This document shows, piece after piece, positions 50,841 through 59,952 of a stretch of DNA of 64,000 nucleotides. The stretch is from Microbacterium excoecariae (GTDB taxonomy: Bacteria > Actinomycetota > Actinomycetes > Actinomycetales > Microbacteriaceae). A program made the translations under genes and the position numbers. The notes below the pieces were generated by a model that had not been told where the DNA came from, ran no database searches, and saw only the letters and a list, made by a program, of their open reading frames with translations. The first letter of the stretch is position 1; every line of letters begins with the position of its first letter. The DNA lies in NCBI RefSeq assembly GCF_011326725.1, contig NZ_JAANCO010000001.1, positions 62,001 through 126,000 on the forward strand, read 5' to 3'.

Positions 50841-53552
50841 TCAGCGGGGCGGCAGCACGAGGCGCTGCCGGGGGGACTCGTTTCCCGCGCGATCGGTCGC
50901 CGAGAACTCGAGCACCTGCTCCTCCTCGCCGAGGCTGCGCACGAACGCCTCCTGGTACGTGGCCCAGAACGTGTCGGCACCGCCCCACTGGATCCGCTCC
51001 AGCCCGGACACCGCGTCGGCCGCGCGCAGGTCGATCTCGACGCTCGCGCCGAGCCGGCGCACGCGCGCCTCGGGCACGGGCGGAGCCGTGTCGATGGAGA
51101 GCTCCAGCGCCGCCGCCCCCGACCGGCCGGCGGCCGTCGTGGCGCGCGCCTCGACGCGCACGGCGCCCTCGCCGTCGACGGCGAACGGCCCCGCGTACGG
51201 ACGCCACGGGCCGGCGTCGCCGCCCCGCACGAGGCGCACCTCGACCGACGGGGGGCGGGAGTCGGCGGAGCCCAGGTCGACGGCCGTCACGCGCACGCGC
51301 GGCCGCGCCGTGTACCACCCGGACGCCGCGGGCGGCTCCTCGGCGGCGACGACGACCGACGGCGGGACGGGGAGGTCCGCCAGCCCCGCGGGGACGATCC
51401 ATTCCACCGCGTCCCCCGCCGGGCGCCACCCCGGCGACCCCCCGACGGCGACGCGGGACGACGCCGCCGAGCCTGCGCCATCCACGTCCGCGCGCGCGGC
51501 CGCGCCGAGCACGGCGTCGACCTCGTCGGGGGCGAGGAGCCCGTCGCGGCGCGCGGCGACGACGGCGGCCACCGCGCGGTCGCGGAACTCCGCCGCGGTG
51601 CGGGGCTCGGGCGCGCGCCAGATGTCGGTGAGCACCGAGGATCCGTCCGCACGCTCGCGCAGGGGTACCCCCGCGTCGACCCCCGCCAGCGCGACCATCC
51701 GCGCGCGGTCGCGGACGTACATGTGGTACCTCCGGTCGCTCCCGGTCCAGATCGGCTCGAACGCGATCCCGTCGATCCGGGGCGCCTCGCCCGGCGCGCC
51801 CTGGGGCGGATCCGCGACCAGGCGCCCGCCGAGCGCGCGGCGCCCCGCCAGCCCGACATCGAGGGGGGTGGTCGCGTCGCTGCGGGCGACGAGCAGGGTC
51901 GGCCCGGTCCGCACGGCGCAGAGCGTCGGGTCGTCCGGCGTGGCCTCCGCCGTCAGCACGGCGGGCAGGTCGATCTCGACGGCGTCGCCGGCGGACCAGC
52001 GGCGCCGCAGCGCGACGACCTCTCCCGGCGCGGCCGCGATCTCCTCGCCCGCGACCCGGACGCGCGCGGGCCCCGCGACCCACTCGGGGATCCGCACGTG
52101 CAGGGCGAGCTCCACCGGATCCGCCCCGCGCGGCTCGACGACCACCCGTGCGGCGCCGCCCCACGGCAGGCCGCCATCCACGCGCACGTCGACGCCCTGC
52201 GCGTCCCACAACAGGTGGGCGGGGGTCAGCATCCCGATCCAGAGCTCGGGCGCGCCCGAGGCGTCGCGGAAGAAGATCCCGTCGTGGTTCGTGACGTGGT
52301 TCTCGAGCCCCGTCCCGCCGCAGCAGGTCCCCGTGTTGTCGTACTCGGGCAGCGCCCCCGGGTCGACCGGGAACATGTAGGTGACCTCGGGGCTCACCTC
52401 CGACCGGGCGTCCCGGCGCGAGGCGAGGATGTGGTTCAGGGCGGCGTTCTCGGCGTAGGCGAGGAACCGCGGATCCCGGGTGTGCAGGAAGAGGCGCCGC
52501 GCGATCTTCTGCAGGTTGTACGTCGCGCACGTCTCCGCGTTGCGGCGCCCGATATCGCCCGCCACGGCGCCGGGCGGGCCCCAGAGCTCGCTCTCGCCCG
52601 TGCCGCCGTGCGCGTAGGTGCGGCCCGGGACGACCATGTCCCAGATTCCGCGCACCGCGTCGAGGTACCGGCGCTCGCCGGTGAGCTCGAACTGGCGCAC
52701 GTAGCCGACCAGCTGGGGCAGGTGCTGGTTGGCGTGCATGTCCGTGAGGATGTCCTCGCCGCGCACGCCCGCGTCGATCAGGGCATCCATCTCAAACAGC
52801 CGGGCCGTCTCGAGGTGGCGCGGATCCCCGGTCGCGGCGCTCAGCCGCGCGAGCGTCTCGTTCATGCCGCCGTACTCGCCGGCGATGTAGAGCCCCCACA
52901 TGCGCTGGATGCGCTCGGCGTCGAGCCGGGCCAGCCGATGCCCGACCCACTCACCCATCGCCGCGACGATCTCGAGCGCACGCGCGCTCCCCACCTGTTC
53001 GTGCGCGTCGAGCAGGCCCGCCATGATCTTGTGGCACGTGTAGTAGGGCGCCCAGATCTCGCCATAGGGCGCGAAGTCCTCGAGCCGCGCGAACTGCCAC
53101 TCGCCGTAGGCGGCGAGGAACCCGGGATGGGAGAACCGTCCCGTCGCGGCGAGCGCGCGCTGCACCTCGCCGAGGCCCTCGACCATCTCGTGCGCCTTCG
53201 CGCGCAGCGCCGCGTCGCCCTCCGACGCCGCCGCGAACGAGAGCATCGACAGGAAGTGCCCGGCGTAGTGCCCGCGCAGGAGGTTCGCCGTCTGCGCGGC
53301 CTCGGCGCCGGGGTAGTCACCCTCGCCCCACGCCTCCTCCTGCGGGTGCCCGAAGCCCTCCCACGCTCCCGGCGGCTCCGCGCCGCGGGTGTCGAGGCCC
53401 GCGTTCGCCCGGAACACGGCGAGCATACGGTCGACCGGGTACGCGCGGGCGAGCTCGAGCATCGCCTCGCGCGACCGCAGGAAGACGCTGCCCGCGCCGT
53501 GGCGCACGGTGCCGTGCGGGAACGGCTCGAGCGCGGGGGGCGCGGCGGTCAC
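50841..53552 (-). CDS. GH127 beta-L-arabinofuranosidase with C-terminal extension
   Basis: A 903-residue enzyme of GH127. Catalytic and zinc residues of the Bifidobacterium HypBA1 type are all present: Glu320/Glu322 (GTGESELWG), Glu340 and Cys342 (NAETCATYN), Cys410-Cys411 (TGTCCGG). HypBA1 removes L-arabinofuranose from Ara-Hyp chains of extensin. No signal peptide, so it works inside the cell. It is about 250 residues longer than HypBA1: a second half (from about 640) with Ig-like/OmpL47-type repeats ends TDRAGNESPRQRLVLPPR. GTG overlaps the aminopeptidase stop (GTGA). Confidence 0.88.
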   Translation of the reverse strand: MTAAPPALEPFPHGTVRHGAGSVFLRSREAMLELARAYPVDRMLAVFRANAGLDTRGAEPPGAWEGFGHPQEEAWGEGDYPGAEAAQTANLLRGHYAGHFLSMLSFAAASEGDAALRAKAHEMVEGLGEVQRALAATGRFSHPGFLAAYGEWQFARLEDFAPYGEIWAPYYTCHKIMAGLLDAHEQVGSARALEIVAAMGEWVGHRLARLDAERIQRMWGLYIAGEYGGMNETLARLSAATGDPRHLETARLFEMDALIDAGVRGEDILTDMHANQHLPQLVGYVRQFELTGERRYLDAVRGIWDMVVPGRTYAHGGTGESELWGPPGAVAGDIGRRNAETCATYNLQKIARRLFLHTRDPRFLAYAENAALNHILASRRDARSEVSPEVTYMFPVDPGALPEYDNTGTCCGGTGLENHVTNHDGIFFRDASGAPELWIGMLTPAHLLWDAQGVDVRVDGGLPWGGAARVVVEPRGADPVELALHVRIPEWVAGPARVRVAGEEIAAAPGEVVALRRRWSAGDAVEIDLPAVLTAEATPDDPTLCAVRTGPTLLVARSDATTPLDVGLAGRRALGGRLVADPPQGAPGEAPRIDGIAFEPIWTGSDRRYHMYVRDRARMVALAGVDAGVPLRERADGSSVLTDIWRAPEPRTAAEFRDRAVAAVVAARRDGLLAPDEVDAVLGAAARADVDGAGSAASSRVAVGGSPGWRPAGDAVEWIVPAGLADLPVPPSVVVAAEEPPAASGWYTARPRVRVTAVDLGSADSRPPSVEVRLVRGGDAGPWRPYAGPFAVDGEGAVRVEARATTAAGRSGAAALELSIDTAPPVPEARVRRLGASVEIDLRAADAVSGLERIQWGGADTFWATYQEAFVRSLGEEEQVLEFSATDRAGNESPRQRLVLPPR

Positions 53553-54967
53553 CGCGCGCCCATCTGACGCCGCGCGAACTCCTCGACGCCCGCGGCGTCG
53601 ATCGGGAGCGCGTCCGAGAGCACCTCGGATCCCGTCTCCGTCACGAGCACGTCGTCCTCGAGCCGCACCCCGATCCCCCGCAGCTCCGGCGGCAGGGTGA
53701 GGTCGTGGGCGTGGAAGTACAGCCCCGGCTCGACGGTCATGACGACCCCCGGCTCGAGGTCGGCGCCCATGTAGTCCTCGTAGTGGGCCTGGCTGCAGTC
53801 GTGCACGTCGAGACCGAGGTGGTGGCCGATGCCGCAGGCGAGGTAACGGCGGTGGTGCTGGCCCTGGGGCGACAGCGCCTCGTCCACCGAGACGGGCAGC
53901 AGGCCCCAGTCGTGCAGGCCCGTCGCGATGACCTCCATCGCCGCGAAGTGGAAGTCGAGATACGCGGTTCCCGGTCGGATCTGGGCGAGGCCGGCGCGGT
54001 GGGCCTTCTCCACGAGGTCGTGCACGTCCCGCTGGACGGGCGAGAAGGATCCGCTCGCGGGGAACGTGCGCGTCACGTCCGCCGTGTACAGGGTGCGCGC
54101 CTCGACGCCCATGTCGAGCAGCAGGAGCGCGTCGGGCAGGACCGGGCCGTCGCACCGCACCCAGTGGAGGGTGGGGGCGTGCGGACCGGACCCGACGATG
54201 GTGGAGTACCCGGGGCCGTTGCCGAGGGTGCGCGCGTGGCGGTCGAACGTGCCCTGCAGCCACCGCTCGCCGAGGCCCTCCTCGATCGCGCGGGGGACCT
54301 CGGCCACGGTCGCCGCGAACCCGGCGACGGACGCGTCCACGGCCTGGCGAAGCTGGGCGATCTCCCACGGATCCTTCACCATGCGCAGCACCGACACGGC
54401 GCGCTCGAGCTCGGCGGAGGCGGGCACCCCGAAGCGCCGCGCGGCGGCCGCGGAGAAGTGCGCGCCGCCGAGGCGATCCGCGTCGAACTCGGCGAGCGGG
54501 CGCACCTCGATGCCGAGCGCCTCGGCCCACGCGCCGAGGCCCGCCGTGGGCCCGACCCACAGCTCGCCGTGCAGCGCGTTGGCGAAGAACCCCGTCTCGC
54601 CGGGGCGGAAGGGCGCCGGCAGGAACAGGACGGCGTCGTGGCCGCCCGCGCGCGGGGTCATGACGAGAACCGCGTCCTCCGCCTGGCAGTTCGTCAGCCA
54701 GACGAAGGCGCTGTCCGCGCGAAAGCCGTACGACGCGTCGTCGTTCCGGACGGGCGCGACCCCCGCGGCCGCCACGATGGTCGCGTCCGGGAGGCGCTCG
54801 CCGAGGCGGGCGCGGTGCTCGGCGGCGGCCGCGGCGGCGCCGGCCGCGAGGTCCGGCGCCACGGGCTCGTCGGCCCATCCCCCGGCGATCCAGTCGCGGA
54901 AGGCGTCGACCTCCGCGAGGCGCGGGTAGCGCGTGCCCGCGTACGGCGGGCGCGGCAGGTTCGTCAT
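53549..54967 (-). CDS. Xaa-Pro aminopeptidase (M24B, PepP)
   Basis: A 472-residue metallopeptidase with N-terminal creatinase-like domain (to about 200) and pita-bread domain. The five metal ligands are visible: Asp in LLLDMGVEA and Asp in YTADVTRTF, His in GIGHHLGLDVHD, Glu in TVEPGLYF and Glu in GVRLEDDVLV. It removes the first residue before a proline or hydroxyproline. Cytoplasmic. ATG overlaps the iminopeptidase stop (ATGA), and the end overlaps GH127 (GTGA), so peptide trimming and deglycosylation are made together. Confidence 0.9.
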   Translation of the reverse strand: MTNLPRPPYAGTRYPRLAEVDAFRDWIAGGWADEPVAPDLAAGAAAAAAEHRARLGERLPDATIVAAAGVAPVRNDDASYGFRADSAFVWLTNCQAEDAVLVMTPRAGGHDAVLFLPAPFRPGETGFFANALHGELWVGPTAGLGAWAEALGIEVRPLAEFDADRLGGAHFSAAAARRFGVPASAELERAVSVLRMVKDPWEIAQLRQAVDASVAGFAATVAEVPRAIEEGLGERWLQGTFDRHARTLGNGPGYSTIVGSGPHAPTLHWVRCDGPVLPDALLLLDMGVEARTLYTADVTRTFPASGSFSPVQRDVHDLVEKAHRAGLAQIRPGTAYLDFHFAAMEVIATGLHDWGLLPVSVDEALSPQGQHHRRYLACGIGHHLGLDVHDCSQAHYEDYMGADLEPGVVMTVEPGLYFHAHDLTLPPELRGIGVRLEDDVLVTETGSEVLSDALPIDAAGVEEFARRQMGAR

Positions 54968-56256
54968 GCTCGTTCTCCTCCCCGGTCGCGGACCAGCTCG
55001 CGCAGGCGCGTGAACGTGCGCCCCGAGCCGATGCCGTCGTGTTCAAACTCGTTGGTGACCCACCGGTCGGCCCCGCGGATCCGCGAGAGCGTGTCGAGCT
55101 GCAGCCCCGCGTCGACGTACATGTCGTCGAAGTAGACGGCGGCGGCCACGGGCACCTCGTTGGCGGCGAGCGCCTCGAGGTCGTACAGCGCGCTCCACTC
55201 GGTGCGGCGCGCGAGCTCGTTCACGGCCGGCGCGAACCCGCGCAACACCCGCGTCTCGTCGAACATCCAGGGGAACGCCATCTCCCCCGTGAAGAGCAGG
55301 GGGCGCCGGTCCTCCCCGAATTCCGGCCTCCGGTCCCGCTCGGCCTGCGCGGCCCAGGCCGTCGCGCCGCTGTCCGGGTCGCCGTAGATCGCCTCCTGCA
55401 GCGTCCAGAACAGCGGGTTGCCCGCCGTGGACGACAGCGCCTGCACGTCCTGCAGGAACGCCTCGGAGAACCGGCCCGGCCGCACGAAGGCCTTCTCGAC
55501 GAGCCAGTGGATCCGCTCGTGCCCGGGCTTCATCCCGAAGTCGATCCCGAGCGACTGGAAGCGCCGCACCGTCAGGCGGTCGCCGTCCGGCAGCCGGACG
55601 TCCTCCGCCTGCAGCACGTCCGCGATGCGCGCGACCGCCTCCACATCGCCGGGGTACCGCCGGTACAGCTCGGCCGTCTTCGCGGCCACCCGGTCGAACG
55701 TGCGGCGATAGACCTCCGCGGCCCGGGGCGGGGTGCCGGGGACGCCGCCGCAGATGTAGCTCGCGCGGAGCGCGTCCGGTGCGAACGACAGGTAGGTGAG
55801 GGTGATCCAGCCGCCGAAGCTCTGCGCGAGAGTCGCCCAGCGGCGCCCGCCGTACACCTCGCCGCGCACGTACTCGAGGTCGCGGACGATCGAGTCCGCG
55901 CGGAACAGGGCGAGGTAGTCCGCGCCCGCCGCGCCGTCCCCGCGGTCCGCGACGACGCGCGCGTCGACGGGGGTGGATCCGCCCGTGCCGCGCTGGTCGA
56001 CGAGGACGAGCCGGTATTCGCGCAGCGCCTCGTCGATCCAGCCGTCGCGCGCGAGGGGCCGCGGGTTCGCGCCGCCCGGCCCGCCCTGCAGGTAGGTGAG
56101 CAGCGGGGTCTCGGGGACGTCCCGTTCCGGATCCACGAGCTCCCGGATGAAGAGCTCGATCCGCTCGCCGTCCGGTCGGCCCCAGTCGAGCGGCACCTCC
56201 ACGCGCCCCTCGCGCACCCGCATCCCGCGGAGCATGTACGTCGTCGTCAGGGTCAT
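54964..56256 (-). CDS. Proline iminopeptidase (S33 alpha/beta hydrolase)
   Basis: A 430-residue serine peptidase: oxyanion-hole GGPGG (58-62), LVLVDQRGTGGS, and nucleophile Ser146 in LAQSFGGW. The length and the lid insert are those of the Streptomyces-type prolyl aminopeptidases, which release N-terminal proline and often hydroxyproline from peptides. ATG overlaps the ABC ATPase stop (ATGA). The remaining Asp and His of the triad are expected near SALYDLEAL and EFEHDGIGSGR. Confidence 0.87.
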   Translation of the reverse strand: MTLTTTYMLRGMRVREGRVEVPLDWGRPDGERIELFIRELVDPERDVPETPLLTYLQGGPGGANPRPLARDGWIDEALREYRLVLVDQRGTGGSTPVDARVVADRGDGAAGADYLALFRADSIVRDLEYVRGEVYGGRRWATLAQSFGGWITLTYLSFAPDALRASYICGGVPGTPPRAAEVYRRTFDRVAAKTAELYRRYPGDVEAVARIADVLQAEDVRLPDGDRLTVRRFQSLGIDFGMKPGHERIHWLVEKAFVRPGRFSEAFLQDVQALSSTAGNPLFWTLQEAIYGDPDSGATAWAAQAERDRRPEFGEDRRPLLFTGEMAFPWMFDETRVLRGFAPAVNELARRTEWSALYDLEALAANEVPVAAAVYFDDMYVDAGLQLDTLSRIRGADRWVTNEFEHDGIGSGRTFTRLRELVRDRGGERA

Positions 56257-57122
56257 CGCGTCGCCTCCGTCTGCGCGGTCGCCGTTCGGCGCCGCTCCTC
56301 GGCCGCGCGCCTGCGCGCGTCCCACTCCGGCTCGATCCGAGGCACGGCGGCGAGGAGCGCGCGGGTGTACTCGTGCTGGGGATCCTCGAACACCTGGTCG
56401 CGCGCGCCCGTCTCGACGACCTTGCCCCGGCTCATCACCGCGACGCGGGTCGCGATCTGGCGCACGACCGCGAGGTCGTGGGCGATGAAAAGGTAGCCGA
56501 AGCCCTCCTCGGCCTGCAGCTCGCGCAGCAGGTTGATGACCTGGGCCTGCACGGAGACGTCGAGCGCGGAGACCGCCTCGTCGCAGATCACGAGCTTCGG
56601 GCTCACCGCGAGCGCGCGGGCGATGCCGATGCGCTGCGCCTGCCCGCCCGAGAACTGGGACGGGAGGCGGTTCGAGAAGTCGGGGTTGAGCCCGACGCGT
56701 TCCATGAGGTTCCGCGTGAACGCCCGGGCACCCCCGGGGATCCGCTTGCCCTGGTACGCCAGCGGCGCGGTCACGATGCGCTCGACGGTGTGGCGCGGGT
56801 TCAGGGACGAGAACGGATCCTGGAAGATCACCTGCACGGATCCGCGGAACCCGTGGAGCGCGCGCCCCGACAGCGCCGAGACGTCCTGCCCCTCGATCTC
56901 GACGCGGCCGGCGTCGGCGTCCATCAGGCGCGCGACGAGGCGCGCGGTCGTGGACTTGCCGGATCCGGACTCGCCCACAAGCGCGAGCGTCTCGCCGCGG
57001 TGCACCTCGAGCGAGACGTCGTCGACGGCGCGGAACGTCTGGGCCTTGCCCAGCAGCCCGCGGCGGCCCGTCGGGAACTCCTTCACGAGTCCGGTGGCGC
57101 GGCACAGGGGTGCGTCGGTCAT
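56253..57122 (-). CDS. Oligopeptide ABC importer, ATPase subunit 2 (DppF/OppF type)
   Basis: A 289-residue ATPase: Walker A GESGSGKST (about 50-58), a PFSSLNPRHTV Q-loop, signature FSGGQAQRIGIARAL, Walker B LVICDEAVSALD. The PSSLNP Q-loop variant and C-terminal oligopeptide motif (QHEYTRALLAAVPRI) mark the OppF/DppF group. It powers import jointly with the next subunit. Four-base overlaps on both sides. Confidence 0.93.
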   Translation of the reverse strand: MTDAPLCRATGLVKEFPTGRRGLLGKAQTFRAVDDVSLEVHRGETLALVGESGSGKSTTARLVARLMDADAGRVEIEGQDVSALSGRALHGFRGSVQVIFQDPFSSLNPRHTVERIVTAPLAYQGKRIPGGARAFTRNLMERVGLNPDFSNRLPSQFSGGQAQRIGIARALAVSPKLVICDEAVSALDVSVQAQVINLLRELQAEEGFGYLFIAHDLAVVRQIATRVAVMSRGKVVETGARDQVFEDPQHEYTRALLAAVPRIEPEWDARRRAAEERRRTATAQTEATR

Positions 57123-57991
57123 CGCGTTCCTCCCGGGATGGTGGGCATCGCGCTCGTCGTGCGCAGGACGCCGATCTCGTCGTCGATGCGGGGCACGGCG
57201 TCGAGCAGCCGGCGCGTGTAGTCGGCGGCCGGGTCGCTAAAGACGCCCTCGGTCGTGCCGCTCTCGACGCACACGCCGTTGCGCATGACGACGATGTCGT
57301 CCGTCACCTCGCTGACGACGGCGAGGTCGTGGGTGATGAGGATAAGGCTCGCGCCCGTGTCCCGCCGGATCTCGGCGAGCAGGTCGAGGATCTGCGCCTG
57401 CACCGTGACGTCGAGGGCCGTGGTCGGCTCGTCCGCGATGATGAGATCCGGCTCCATCGTCAGCGCCATCGCGATCATGATGCGCTGGCGCATGCCGCCG
57501 GAGAACTGGTGCGGGTAGTGATCGACGCGCGTGGCCGCGTCGCGGATGTGCACGCGGTCGAGCGCCTCGATGGCGACGCGGCGGGCCTCGGAGCGGGTCA
57601 CGCCCCGGCGGTGCGAGCGATACGCCTCCATGATCTGCGTCCCCACCCGGTAGTACGGGTTCAGCGAGGACAGCGGGTCCTGGAAGATCATCGCGATCCG
57701 GTCGCCGCGGACCTCCCGCAGGCGCTTCTCCGGAAGCGCCGTGAGCTCGGTCCCGTCGAAGCGAATCGACCCGGTCGCGGCGCCGCCCTTCGGCAAAAGC
57801 CCCATCACCGCCAGGCTCGTCATCGACTTCCCGGATCCGGATTCGCCCACGATCCCGAGCGCCCCGCCGCGGGGCACGGAGAAGGAGAGGTTGTCGACGA
57901 CGTCAGCCGGGCCGGCCGCCGTCGGGAAGGAAACGGTCAGCCCCTCGACCGCGAGGAGCGGATCCGCCGCCGCGGTGGTGTGCTCGCTCAT
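57119..57991 (-). CDS. Oligopeptide ABC importer, ATPase subunit 1 (DppD/OppD type)
   Basis: A 290-residue ATPase: Walker A GESGSGKSM, Q-loop QDPLSSLNPYYRVG, signature FSGGMRQRIMIAMAL, Walker B LIIADEPTTALDV, and a C-terminal peptide-importer motif (DYTRRLLDAVPRI). Coupled to both neighbours by ATGA overlaps. Confidence 0.93.
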   Translation of the reverse strand: MSEHTTAAADPLLAVEGLTVSFPTAAGPADVVDNLSFSVPRGGALGIVGESGSGKSMTSLAVMGLLPKGGAATGSIRFDGTELTALPEKRLREVRGDRIAMIFQDPLSSLNPYYRVGTQIMEAYRSHRRGVTRSEARRVAIEALDRVHIRDAATRVDHYPHQFSGGMRQRIMIAMALTMEPDLIIADEPTTALDVTVQAQILDLLAEIRRDTGASLILITHDLAVVSEVTDDIVVMRNGVCVESGTTEGVFSDPAADYTRRLLDAVPRIDDEIGVLRTTSAMPTIPGGTR

Positions 57992-58986
57992 ACTCGTGCC
58001 CCCGTCCGAACGCGCGGATCGATCGCCGTGTACAGCATGTCGACGACGAGGTTGCCGACGATGACGAAGAACGCCGACAGCAGCGTGACGGCCATGATGA
58101 CCGGCTGATCGTTACTCGTGATGGAGTCGGCCGTGAGCTTTCCGACCCCGTTCATCCCGAAGACGGTCTCCGTGATGACGGCGCCGCCGAGCAGCGCCGC
58201 GATGTCCATGCCGAACAGCGTCACGATCGGCGTAAGCGCGGGCCGCAGAGCGTGCCGCCGCCAGACGAGGCTCGGGCGCAGGCCCTTCGCCCGCGCGGTC
58301 CGCACGAAGTTCTCCTGGAGCGTGTCGATGACGTTCGCGCGCGTCAGCCGCGTGTACACGGCGGCGTAGGTGGCGGCCAGGACGATCCACGGCATGAGGA
58401 AGTTCAGGAACCACTGCGCCGGATCGTCGGCGAAGGGAACGGCCTGGGGGAACGGGAGCCAGCCCAGCGCGACGACGAGCACGAACTGCAGCGCGAGCGC
58501 CAGCACGTAGTTCGGGATCGACATCGAGCCGAGCGTGAGCCCCGCGAGGAAGCGGTCGAGGAAGCGCCCCTCGTTGACCGCGCTCAGCACGCCCGCCGCG
58601 ACGCCGCCGAGGAGCCACAGGATCCCCGCGCCCGCCGCGATGGTCGCCGAGATCGGCAGGCGCTGCACGATCATGTCGCCGACGAGCTGGCTGGTCTGGA
58701 AGGAGTACCCGAGGCACGGCGCCTGGCAGACGATCTCCGCCCCCGCGACCTCGAAGGTGCGCCCCGCGAACAGGCCGCCGACGTACGTGAAGAACTGCGT
58801 CCAGAACGGCAGGTCGAGCCCGAGGCTCGCGCGGATCTGGTCGATGCGCTCCGGCGTACAGTTCTTCCCGCAGATCTGGACGGCCGGATCCGGCGACAGC
58901 ACGAAGAAGATGACGTACGTGAAGAGCGTGACGAGGAAGAGGACGAGCACCATCCCCGCCAGGCGCGATGCGAGCATGCGGATCAT
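57988..58986 (-). CDS. Oligopeptide ABC importer, permease 1 (DppB type)
   Basis: A 332-residue permease with six membrane helices. An extracellular loop after helix 1 contains four Cys (QICGKNC... EIVCQAPC), which may form disulfides and is longer than usual. The coupling (EAA) loop is FVRTARAKGLRPSLVWRRHALRPALTP. ATGA overlaps at both ends. Confidence 0.92.
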   Translation of the reverse strand: MIRMLASRLAGMVLVLFLVTLFTYVIFFVLSPDPAVQICGKNCTPERIDQIRASLGLDLPFWTQFFTYVGGLFAGRTFEVAGAEIVCQAPCLGYSFQTSQLVGDMIVQRLPISATIAAGAGILWLLGGVAAGVLSAVNEGRFLDRFLAGLTLGSMSIPNYVLALALQFVLVVALGWLPFPQAVPFADDPAQWFLNFLMPWIVLAATYAAVYTRLTRANVIDTLQENFVRTARAKGLRPSLVWRRHALRPALTPIVTLFGMDIAALLGGAVITETVFGMNGVGKLTADSITSNDQPVIMAVTLLSAFFVIVGNLVVDMLYTAIDPRVRTGARV

Positions 58987-59951
58987 GCGCGGACCTCCCC
59001 GCTGCCCACGATCACGCGGACGCGATCGCCCAGCGTCGTGAACGAGATGACCAGGAGGAACAGGAACGCTCCCGGTATGATGAAGTACATGGGGTCCACG
59101 GCGTACCACGGGGCGGCGGACGCGATCATCTGACCCCAGCTGGGCGTGGGCGGAACGACGCCGACGCCCAGGAACGACAGTCCCGCCTCCGTGCCGACGT
59201 ACCCCGGCACGGCGAGGGTCGACATCACGATGATGGTGGACTGCAGGTTCGGCAGGATCTCGCGGAAGATGATCTGCCCGTGGCTCGCGCCGGAGGCGCG
59301 GGCGGACTCGACGAACTCGCGCTGCGTGAGGGAGAGCGTCTGCGAGCGCACGATGCGGGCGAGGTAGGGCCACCCGAACAGCGAGATGACGAGGATCAGA
59401 AGCACGACGCGGTTGTCGGCGGGAAGCGCCGAGAGGATCGCGATCATGAAGATCAGGGCGGGGAACGCCATGAGGAACTCCATGACGCGCGAGATCACGG
59501 CGTCGATCCAGCCGCCGAAGTACCCCGCGAGCAGCCCGAACACGACGCCAAGGACCGTGGTGAGCACCGTCGCGCTGAGCGCCACGGTGAGCGAGACGCG
59601 CGCGCCGTAGACGATGCGCGCGAAGATGTCGCGCCCGCTCCCCGGCTCGACACCGAACCAGTGTTCGCCGCTGATGCCGCCGAATGCGCCGTAGGGCAGC
59701 GCCCCCATGTTGGGGTCGACAGCGCTCTGGTCGAACTCATACGGACCCCAGCCGCTGATCTTCACGATCAGCGGCGCGAAGATCGCCATGAGCACCATCA
59801 GCACGATGTATCCGGTCGACAGCATCGACGGGATGTCGGTGACGAACGCCTTCAGGAGGCGACGGCCGGGAGCCGCCGGCGGCTCCGCGCTGGTCTGCGC
59901 GGAGTCGCCGGCGGCGGGCGCGGCCTCGATTCGAGTCGCGGGAACGGTCAT
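58983..59951 (-). CDS. Oligopeptide ABC importer, permease 2 (DppC type)
   Basis: A 322-residue permease with six helices. N-terminal cytoplasmic tail of about 30 residues, then the usual helix; EAA loop FVESARASGASHGQIIFREILPN. It is one base downstream of the binding-protein gene and overlaps the next permease by four bases. Confidence 0.92.
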   Translation of the reverse strand: MTVPATRIEAAPAAGDSAQTSAEPPAAPGRRLLKAFVTDIPSMLSTGYIVLMVLMAIFAPLIVKISGWGPYEFDQSAVDPNMGALPYGAFGGISGEHWFGVEPGSGRDIFARIVYGARVSLTVALSATVLTTVLGVVFGLLAGYFGGWIDAVISRVMEFLMAFPALIFMIAILSALPADNRVVLLILVISLFGWPYLARIVRSQTLSLTQREFVESARASGASHGQIIFREILPNLQSTIIVMSTLAVPGYVGTEAGLSFLGVGVVPPTPSWGQMIASAAPWYAVDPMYFIIPGAFLFLLVISFTTLGDRVRVIVGSGEVRA

Positions 59952-59952
59952 G

